Positions 1-4,251 of a DNA stretch of 7,682 bases are shown piece after piece. The position numbers and the translations under genes are program-made. Below the pieces are notes generated by a model. The model was not told the DNA's origin. It saw nothing but the letters and a program-made list of their open reading frames with translations, and did not search any database. This stretch comes from Chloroflexota bacterium. Its GTDB lineage: Bacteria; Chloroflexota; Limnocylindria; Limnocylindrales; CSP1-4. The stretch is from positions 1-7,682 of the forward strand of contig JAJYDP010000224.1 in assembly GCA_021777365.1 (NCBI GenBank), written 5' to 3'. Position 1 is the first letter of the stretch. Every line of letters starts with the position of its first letter.

Positions 1-476
1 GCGGTCGGTCGCCGGGAGACGCGCGGGGCGGTTCGCGCGGCGGACCGGGGCGGGCCGGCGGGTCGGGTGCGGAGCTGCGACCCGCCGGGTTGCCGGACGA
101 GCGCGAGGCGGCATTCGCGCCGGACGCGGCGTTCGCGCCGGACGACGATGAGCCACCCTTCCCGGCCGAAGTCGAGCGCGCCGCCGCGCGGGAGGCGGCC
201 GCGCCCACGCGGGCGCTCGAGGCTCCGGCCGGCGGGACCCTGCACGTGCGCTTCGGCGGGCTCTCCGGCGAACCGCTGGCGGAGGCCTTCGCGGCCGTCC
301 GGGAGATCCTCCGCGGGCGGCCCGGGTCGACCCCGGTCGTGCTGGACGTGCCGCTGGGGGACGGCGGGACGCAGCCCATGGAGCTGCGCCTGCGCGTGGC
401 CTACGACGGCGAGCTGCTGGCCGAGCTGGAGCGGCGGTTCTCGGGAGCGGTGGCCGCGGATCTCGCCGCCGGCTGA
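1..476 (+). CDS. dnaE: DNA polymerase III subunit alpha, C-terminal end (partial at 5' edge)
   Basis: The frame is open from base 3 with no stop up to TGA at 474-476, so the gene begins outside the window; a TTG at position 90 is probably an internal codon. The visible part starts with a Gly/Arg-rich linker and a duplicated AAFAPD stretch. It then has an acidic EPPFPAEVERAA segment and a compact domain with GTLHVRFGG, RGRPGSTPVVLDVP and LRVAYDGELLAELERRF. This order (VRF strand, a helix, RPG-TPVV strand, then a VAYD-ELL helix) resembles the extreme C-terminal domain of bacterial DnaE, the replicative polymerase catalytic subunit. The polymerase, PHP and HhH domains would lie upstream and are not visible. 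I infer DnaE from these patterns alone; another protein sharing this C-terminal fold remains possible. It converges on the next gene with a 20-base gap. Confidence 0.65.
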   Translation, partial: GRSPGDARGGSRGGPGRAGGSGAELRPAGLPDEREAAFAPDAAFAPDDDEPPFPAEVERAAAREAAAPTRALEAPAGGTLHVRFGGLSGEPLAEAFAAVREILRGRPGSTPVVLDVPLGDGGTQPMELRLRVAYDGELLAELERRFSGAVAADLAAG

Positions 477-480
477 GCGC

Positions 481-497
481 GCGACGATCCCCGTCGC
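481..497. terminator. Hairpin between convergent genes, possible bidirectional terminator
   Basis: GCGACG (481-486), loop ATCCC, CGTCGC (492-497) form a perfect 6-bp stem that fills the gap between the two convergent stop codons; its last base is the final stop-codon base of the minus-strand gene. There is no T-tract on either side, so this would not be a classical intrinsic terminator. The role is inferred from position. Confidence 0.4.
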
Positions 498-1012
498 TAC
501 GCGGGGGAGGGGATGGTCCGGACGCCGGCGAAGAACCGTGCCGCGTCATCGGGCGCCATCACCCAGTCGGCCAGCGCGCTGTTCACCAGGAGCGTGCCGG
601 CGTCGTGCATCTGCAGCTGGCCCCCGCTGACGTAGGCGATGGTGGCGTTCGTGAGCGGCACCAGCGGGCCGCGCCCGAGGAGACTGCGGAGCGGTTCGAT
701 CTCCTGCCCGGTGTGCAGCTCGCCCAGCACGCCGTACGGGCCCAGCTGGACGTTGATGCGGTGCCGGACCGTGCGGACGCGCAGGTGCCGGTCGCCGGCG
801 GGCCCCGTGGCCTCCACCGCGTAGAGCGCCGCGCGCTCGAGCTCGACGCGCGCCATTGCGACACGGCGGCCGTCGTCCAGGCTCTCCAGCACGGCATCCT
901 GCAGCACGATCGTCTCCTCCGCGTTGAGCGCGTCGGTCAGGCGCTGCATCGTGAGCTCCAGCGTGGCCGAGATCCGGCAATCCACCGCATAGCCCGCGAA
1001 TCGGATCTGCAT
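497..1012 (-). CDS. Uncharacterised 171-aa protein with two similar halves (DUF6812-like?)
   Basis: I do not recognise this protein with certainty. The frame stays open upstream to 1324, but ATG at 1012 is chosen because GGAGG lies 5 bases before it (GGAGGGAACGATG) and the upstream residues are low-complexity Pro/Arg. The two halves look alike. Residues about 3-69 contain [11 protein letters not shown], then [26 protein letters not shown]. Residues about 84-152 contain [16 protein letters not shown], then [16 protein letters not shown] and [15 protein letters not shown]. Each half has a strand-rich start, an amphipathic LxxLL segment and a hydrophobic L-(D/N)A-(V/I) strand. This resembles what I recall of DUF6812-type small domains, here in duplicate; that link is tentative. 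No signal peptide or membrane segment is seen, so it is probably cytoplasmic. It is divergent from the ArsR gene and convergent with dnaE, so it is likely transcribed alone. Confidence 0.75.
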   Translation of the reverse strand: MQIRFAGYAVDCRISATLELTMQRLTDALNAEETIVLQDAVLESLDDGRRVAMARVELERAALYAVEATGPAGDRHLRVRTVRHRINVQLGPYGVLGELHTGQEIEPLRSLLGRGPLVPLTNATIAYVSGGQLQMHDAGTLLVNSALADWVMAPDDAARFFAGVRTIPSPA

Positions 1013-1312
1013 CGTTCCCTCCGGGTACGACCTGCAGTCTCCGCGCCGGGGCGTCGGCGTCCATCCCCCCACTGGTACCGGCATGGGGCCGCCGGAAGTG
1101 CCCGAACGACGCGTCGGGGGCCCGCGTTCCTGCGCACGCGTGCCCCCGACGGTGGGGAGACGGTGCGCCGGCACGGCTGAAGATGTCCTGAAATCCGGGC
1201 GATCCGGCCGTCCGGGACGCGCCACCGGGGCATCGCGGCCGGACCGGGCCGTGGGGCGCGCGGCGGGTGGCCACCGGGGCGATGCGGGGACGGCGGCCTC
1301 CTCCTCATCTAC
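1013..1312. other. Divergent intergenic region, no supported gene
   Basis: Open frames cross this stretch on both strands, but all are Arg/Pro/Gly-rich low-complexity translations typical of very GC-rich noncoding DNA. It contains the ribosome binding site of the minus-strand gene near 1018-1022, the inverted repeat at 1112-1151, and three nearby TCCGG repeats around 1196-1221. I see no clear promoter for the minus-strand gene, though one must lie here if that gene is expressed. Confidence 0.6.
1112..1151. repeat. Perfect 10-bp inverted repeat with 20-base loop
   Basis: CGTCGGGGGC (1112-1121) pairs exactly with GCCCCCGACG (1142-1151). The loop itself contains CGCG near both ends, which could extend the stem after one mismatch. 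It lies about 100 bases upstream of the minus-strand gene start and 160 bases upstream of the ArsR promoter. It could be a regulator site or an RNA hairpin in the leader of the minus-strand gene; no homopolymer T run follows it. Confidence 0.5.
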
Positions 1313-1341
1313 TTGCGCAATCACGCAATATCCACTAGGAT
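1313..1341 (+). promoter_or_regulatory. Candidate promoter with overlapping ArsR-type operator
   Basis: TTGCGC (1313-1318) and TAGGAT (1336-1341) are 17 bases apart, matching the sigma-70 layout with 3/6 and 4/6 consensus bases. The segment 1313-1328 is a palindrome, TTGCG-CAATCA-CGCAA, covering the -35 box and part of the spacer. That is where a winged-helix repressor would block RNA polymerase, and the first gene downstream is an ArsR-family regulator. The site is also a local AT-rich island in very GC-rich DNA. A start near 1348 would give a leader of about 57 bases. Autoregulation is inferred. Confidence 0.55.
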
Positions 1342-1404
1342 GTCGGTCGCGCGGACCACCGAACCGGCGGCGCCGCGATCCGGCTGACGATGGAAGCGAG
1401 GTCG

Positions 1405-1773
1405 ATGAACCAGCTCGACGCCGAGCACTACCGGCTCCACGCCGAGGTCTGCAAGGTCCTCACGGATCCCAAGCGGCTCATGCTGATCGACGCGCTCGCA
1501 GACGGCGAGCGATCGGTCGGGGAGCTGGCATCCGCCCTGGGGATCACGCTGGCCAACGCGAGCCAGCACCTCGGCGTCATGCGGCACGCGGGGCTCGTGG
1601 AGACCCGTCGGGAGGGGACGACCATCGTGTACCGCCTCAGCCAGCCAGACATCGTGGACGCCTGCCGGATCATCGGCCGGCTGGTGGCCCGCCAGGCCCG
1701 CCCTCCCATCGTCGCCGGCGGCGCGACCCGGCCACCCCGGGCAACCGCAGCGACGATCACCCCACGGAGTTGA
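1405..1773 (+). CDS. ArsR/SmtB-family winged-helix transcriptional repressor
   Basis: A 122-residue DNA-binding repressor of the ArsR/SmtB type. Family members leave their operator when they bind metal or when cysteines are oxidised. Residues 11-31 ([21 protein letters not shown]) match the family's first helices. [29 protein letters not shown] (about 37-65) is the helix-turn-helix, and [15 protein letters not shown] (66-80) the wing. Only two cysteines are present, C16 in the first helix and C87 in the last (DACRII). They could form a redox or metal site across the dimer; this pairing is inferred. No CxC metal motif is seen. The tail after about 96 is Pro/Ala/Thr-rich. ATG at 1405 is preferred because GGAAG (1392-1396) lies 8 bases upstream; ATG at 1390 (127 aa) has no ribosome binding site. 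It is the first gene of the run, five bases before the next. Confidence 0.88.
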   Translation: MNQLDAEHYRLHAEVCKVLTDPKRLMLIDALADGERSVGELASALGITLANASQHLGVMRHAGLVETRREGTTIVYRLSQPDIVDACRIIGRLVARQARPPIVAGGATRPPRATAATITPRS

Positions 1774-1778
1774 CACGC

Positions 1779-2186
1779 ATGACCATCGGCACCGGCTACA
1801 CGTTCGGAACCCGCCTCGGGGTTCCCATCGCGGACGCGCGTCCCCGCGTCGAGGCGGCCCTCAAGGCCGAGGGGTTCGGCGTGCTGACCGAGATCGATGT
1901 CGCCGCGACCATGCGAGCCAAGCTGGGCGTCGAGGGTGCGCCGTACGTGATCCTCGGTGCGTGCAACCCGCCGCTGGCACATCGTGCGCTCACCGCCGAC
2001 CCGTCGATCGGCGCGCTGCTGCCGTGCAACGTGGTGCTCCGCGAGGAGAGCGGCATGACGGTGGTCGAGGCCATGGACCCTGCGGCCGCCCTCGGCATCG
2101 TCGACAATCCGGCGGTGCACGACGTCGCCGCCGAGGCCCGCGAGCGCCTGCAGCGTGTCATCGCGACACTGGAGAAGCAAGCATGA
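1779..2186 (+). CDS. DUF302 domain protein
   Basis: A 135-residue single-domain DUF302 protein. Family hallmarks visible are [10 protein letters not shown] (32-41), AATMRAKLG (42-50), [17 protein letters not shown] (55-71), then [13 protein letters not shown] (77-89) and TVVEAMDP (94-101). C62 in GACNP and C83 in LPCNV are the two cysteines. The biochemical role of DUF302 is not established; family members often sit beside sulfur, redox or heavy-metal genes, as here. No signal peptide is seen, so a cytoplasmic location is likely. ATG at 1779 has GGAG 9 bases upstream, and the frame upstream of it is antisense or noncoding in character. The stop overlaps the start of the glutaredoxin gene by four bases (ATGA), a sign of translational coupling and a shared pathway. 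Confidence 0.9.
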   Translation: MTIGTGYTFGTRLGVPIADARPRVEAALKAEGFGVLTEIDVAATMRAKLGVEGAPYVILGACNPPLAHRALTADPSIGALLPCNVVLREESGMTVVEAMDPAAALGIVDNPAVHDVAAEARERLQRVIATLEKQA

Positions 2187-2458
2187 CCGGTTCGACCCCA
2201 CGACCCCACCGCGTTCTCGTCTTCACCACGCCCACCTGCCCGTGGTGCAACCGCGCCAAGTCGTACCTGCGGCAGCGGGGCGTGCCCTTCCGCGAGATCG
2301 ACGTCAGCCGCGACGCGTCGGCCGCGCGCGACCTGGTGCGGCGGACGGGCCAGATGGGTGTCCCGGTGATCGAGATCGACGGCCGGCCCGTCGTCGGGTT
2401 CGACCAGGCCCGTATCGACGGCATGCTGGGGCTCCGCGCGGGGGCTCCCGTCCACTAG
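2183..2458 (+). CDS. Glutaredoxin-family protein with CPWC active site
   Basis: A 91-residue thiol-disulfide oxidoreductase with a single thioredoxin fold. It shows the first strand [13 protein letters not shown] (10-22) with the CPWC active site at 19-22, helix [12 protein letters not shown], strand [10 protein letters not shown], the cis-proline loop [12 protein letters not shown] (55-66, P61), and the closing [13 protein letters not shown] segment (67-79). This is the short YruB-like glutaredoxin type, distinct from NrdH (no CMQC-type site, and no ribonucleotide reductase nearby) and from mycoredoxin (CGYC). The electron donor could be glutathione, mycothiol, bacillithiol or thioredoxin reductase; the sequence does not say. 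ATG at 2183 overlaps the DUF302 stop and has GGAG 8 bases upstream. A stable hairpin begins 8 bases after its stop, perhaps dividing the run into two expression levels. Confidence 0.92.
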   Translation: MTGSTPRPHRVLVFTTPTCPWCNRAKSYLRQRGVPFREIDVSRDASAARDLVRRTGQMGVPVIEIDGRPVVGFDQARIDGMLGLRAGAPVH

Positions 2459-2466
2459 GCCACCTC

Positions 2467-2484
2467 GCGGCGGAGGACCGCCGC
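2467..2484 (+). terminator. Hairpin after the glutaredoxin gene (attenuator or mRNA stabiliser)
   Basis: GCGGCGG (2467-2473), loop AGGA, CCGCCGC (2478-2484) is a perfect 7-bp GC stem, 8 bases after the stop codon. No T-tract follows, so complete termination is unlikely. It may be a partial terminator or a 3' stabiliser separating the first three genes from groES. Confidence 0.4.
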
Positions 2485-2510
2485 ACATCGTCGGGTTCGG
2501 CCGCACATCG
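2481..2510. repeat. Short direct repeat, 10 bp at 20-bp spacing
   Basis: CCGCACATCG occurs at 2481-2490 and again at 2501-2510, about 50 to 80 bases upstream of groES. A 20-bp offset is close to two helical turns, so a protein could contact both copies on one face. No CIRCE element (TTAGCACTC-N9-GAGTGCTAA) is present here. The role is unknown. Confidence 0.35.
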
Positions 2511-2562
2511 CACGGTGCGCCGCCGGACCGAGTCGCATCCACCTTCAACGGAGGTTTCCGCC

Positions 2563-2862
2563 ATGTCCACCCAGGTCCAGCCGCTCGGCAGCCGTGTCCT
2601 CGTCCGTGTCCTCCCCGAGGAGAGCGTCACGAAGTCCGGGATCCTCCTCCCCGACACCGCCAAGGAGAAGCCGCAGCGCGGCGAGGTCGTCGCCATCGGT
2701 GACGACACCGAGACCATCAAGGTCGCGGTCGGCGATCGTGTGCTCTTCCCCAAGTACACGGGAACGGAGATCCGCCTCGAGTCCGAGGACCACCTGATCA
2801 TCGACTCGACCGAGCTGCTCGCGATCCTGCGCGAGGAGCCCGCGGCCGTCGCGGCAGCCTGA
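2563..2862 (+). CDS. groES: GroES-type co-chaperonin (Hsp10), without an adjacent groEL
   Basis: A 99-residue Hsp10 protein, which normally caps the GroEL ring during ATP-driven folding. The order is canonical: VQPLGSRVLVRVLPEE (5-20), the GroEL-binding mobile loop around SVTKSGILLPDTAKEKPQRG (21-40), GEVVAIGDD (40-48), VGDRVLFPKYTGTEI (56-70) and LIIDSTELLAIL (78-89). An Ala-rich tail EEPAAVAAA follows. GDRV and the GILLPD hydrophobic patch are intact, so GroEL binding is plausible. ATG at 2563 has GGAGG (2550-2554) 8 bases upstream, the best ribosome binding site in the run. Unusually, the next gene is DsrE-like, not groEL. It could be a second GroES copy specialised for stress, or the only copy separated from groEL; the window cannot tell. 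Confidence 0.95.
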   Translation: MSTQVQPLGSRVLVRVLPEESVTKSGILLPDTAKEKPQRGEVVAIGDDTETIKVAVGDRVLFPKYTGTEIRLESEDHLIIDSTELLAILREEPAAVAAA

Positions 2863-2911
2863 ACGCCGCGTCAGATCCAGCCTCGCGCCAGCCTGAAGGG
2901 AGAAGCGTCCC

Positions 2912-3244
2912 GTGTCATCGAAACTCCTCGTGGTGGTCGTGTCCGACGACGCGAAGGCGTCGGTCGGGGTGCGCATGGCCTCGCGCATGATCGACCGCGG
3001 CAACCTCGAGGACATCCGTGTGCTCTTCTTCGGCCCGAGTGAGCGACTGCTCGCCGATCCGCCGGCCGATCTCGTCGAGCCGCTGCGCGCGGTGGGTGCG
3101 AAGGCGCCGGTCCTGGCGTGCCGCTTCGTGGCGGAGGAGTTCGGGGTCGCCCAGCGGCTCCTGGACGTCGGCACCGCACTGGTGCCGGCGGGACAGGAGA
3201 TCGAGCAGCGTCTGCTCGACGGCTACCAGGTCATGACGTTCTAG
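2912..3244 (+). CDS. DsrE/DsrF-like family protein
   Basis: A 110-residue protein with the DsrE-like alpha/beta fold. KLLVVVVSDD (4-13) is the first strand. KASVGVRMASRMIDRG (15-30) is the first helix and IRVLFFGPSERLL (35-47) the second strand with its loop. LVEPLRAVGAKAPVLACRFVAEEFGV (55-79) carries the single cysteine C70 in the position typical of DsrE-like sulfur carriers. The end has LDVGTALVPAGQEIEQRLLDGYQVMTF. Family members receive or pass sulfur as persulfide, usually with TusA, rhodanese or glutaredoxin-like partners. No TusA or rhodanese is seen in this window, but a glutaredoxin lies two genes upstream. The start is GTG at 2912, with GGGAG 9 bases upstream. The gap after groES is 49 bases without a clear terminator, so co-transcription is likely. 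The exact substrate is unknown. Confidence 0.8.
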   Translation: MSSKLLVVVVSDDAKASVGVRMASRMIDRGNLEDIRVLFFGPSERLLADPPADLVEPLRAVGAKAPVLACRFVAEEFGVAQRLLDVGTALVPAGQEIEQRLLDGYQVMTF

Positions 3245-3320
3245 CCATGACGCTCCGGCCGGCCGGGCTTCCCCCGGCGCGATCCAGCGTCGCCGCGATG
3301 TCGACCGGGGGACGGACCGC

Positions 3321-3971
3321 ATGAGCCGCGGCTGCCCCCCGCTGGATGCGGCGTGCTCCGTCTCGTCCTACGTCCGGGCTTCGGCCCGGACGCTGGCCGA
3401 GGTGGCGGATCGCAGGTTCCTCGCCCGGGCCGCCGGCTGGAGCGTGCTCGCGTTCCTCGCCTTCGGGCTCGTCGCGGCCATCATCCCGAACCCGGTCTTC
3501 GGTCGGAGCGTGCCCCCCGAACCGTTCGCCATCGCGGTCTGGGTCCTGTCGGCGCCCCTCATGGGCCTGATCGCCGCGACCTACGGGCGGCTCTCGGGGC
3601 TCCCGGTCGTCGGACCGGCCGTGGCGGTGCCCCTCGGCACGGGAGCGTCGGGAGCGGCCGCCGTGGCGGCTGCGTCGCGTGGGCCCGGCACGACGGCGCC
3701 GCTGGTCTCCGCCGAGGCGCCGGCGATGGCGTCCGGCGCGGCCGAGGACCGGGGCACCATGTCCGCCACGGTCGGCAGCGTGGCAGCGTTCCTGGCGATC
3801 GGCTGCCCGGTATGCAACAAGATCGCCCTGCTGCTGCTCGGAGCGAGCGGCGCGCTCACGATCTGGGCGCCCCTGCAGCCGGTGATCGGCGCGGCGTCGC
3901 TCGTCCTGCTCGCGGGGACGCTGGCCTGGCGGCTCCGGCTGCTGGAACAGGGCGGCGCCTGCGCGGCCTGA
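3321..3971 (+). CDS. Uncharacterised integral membrane protein with CPVCN motif
   Basis: A 216-residue membrane protein. Hydrophobic segments lie at about 38-56, 68-88, 150-175 and 184-203, with a weaker one near 97-117 followed by an Ala/Gly/Pro-rich loop (118-145). The fourth strong feature is AFLAIGCPVCNKIALLLLGASG, with C162 and C165 inside or at the edge of a membrane helix. The CxxC resembles the redox pairs of VKOR-type enzymes, but the rest does not look like VKOR. It may pass electrons or bind metal at the membrane; that is inference. Other cysteines are C5, C12 and C214. ATG at 3321 has GGGGGA 8 bases upstream. It follows the DsrE-like gene by 76 bases and is the last gene of the run. 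Its stop lies within the start of a GC-rich repeat. Confidence 0.82.
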   Translation: MSRGCPPLDAACSVSSYVRASARTLAEVADRRFLARAAGWSVLAFLAFGLVAAIIPNPVFGRSVPPEPFAIAVWVLSAPLMGLIAATYGRLSGLPVVGPAVAVPLGTGASGAAAVAAASRGPGTTAPLVSAEAPAMASGAAEDRGTMSATVGSVAAFLAIGCPVCNKIALLLLGASGALTIWAPLQPVIGAASLVLLAGTLAWRLRLLEQGGACAA

Positions 3972-4120
3972 CCCGGCGCCGGCGCTCGTGCCCCGACCCG
4001 GACGACCTGCGCCGGCGATCGCGCCCTGACCCGGCGCCTGCGGCCTGCGCCGGCGCTGGCGCCCTGACCCGGCGCTCGCGCGCCCCGACCCGGACGACCT
4101 GCCCCGGCGATCGCGCCCTG
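3967..4120. repeat. GC-rich mosaic tandem repeat between convergent genes
   Basis: Three blocks beginning CCTGACCCGGCGC start at 3967, 4025 and 4063, and the CCTGAC start recurs at 4117. The first and third blocks (58 and 54 bases) are near-identical and share a 33-base core starting GACCCGGACGACCTG and ending GGCGATCGCGCCCT. The middle block is shorter (38 bases). The array begins on the stop codon of the membrane protein gene. All frames give low-complexity Arg/Pro/Ala peptides, so it is taken as noncoding. Confidence 0.7.
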
Positions 4121-4127
4121 ACGTGTT

Positions 4128-4189
4128 GCGAGGGACCGACCTCGCCTGTCACACGCCGCCCGAGCGGCGGGGAACGGCCGGTCCCTCGC
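4128..4189. terminator. Nested inverted repeat, possible bidirectional terminator or structured RNA
   Basis: An outer arm GCGAGGGACCG (4128-4138) pairs perfectly with CGGTCCCTCGC (4179-4189). Inside it, CGCCGC (4154-4159), loop CCGA and GCGGCG (4164-4169) form a second perfect hairpin. It lies between convergent stop codons (3971 and 4252), which suits a shared terminator. No U-tract follows on either strand. The two-stem layout could also be a small structured RNA or a recombination site. Confidence 0.5.
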
Positions 4190-4251
4190 TATCCCGTTGA
4201 AACGCGCGAGTCCCGCCGTTTGTGACGGGCGGTGCCGGCACGCACCGCGGC

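Noticed and set aside
1125..1144. Another copy of the 51-bp repeat at GCGTTCCTGC
   Set aside because: Only the first 10 bases agree; the following sequence diverges completely.
1013..1324. N-terminal extension of the minus-strand protein up to 1324
   Set aside because: The extra 104 residues are low-complexity Pro/Arg/Thr, and the best ribosome binding site precedes ATG 1012. The extension would also cover the ArsR promoter.
1083..1778. Long plus-strand frame upstream of DUF302
   Set aside because: It overlaps the ArsR gene in another frame and reads as Arg/Pro-rich noise; DUF302 homology starts at the ATG at 1779.
2459..2562. CIRCE heat-shock operator before groES
   Set aside because: The TTAGCACTC/GAGTGCTAA arms are absent.
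4128..4189. tRNA or known small RNA gene
   Set aside because: Arms do not make a cloverleaf, no TTCRA loop or CCA end fits, and no known RNA family was recognised.
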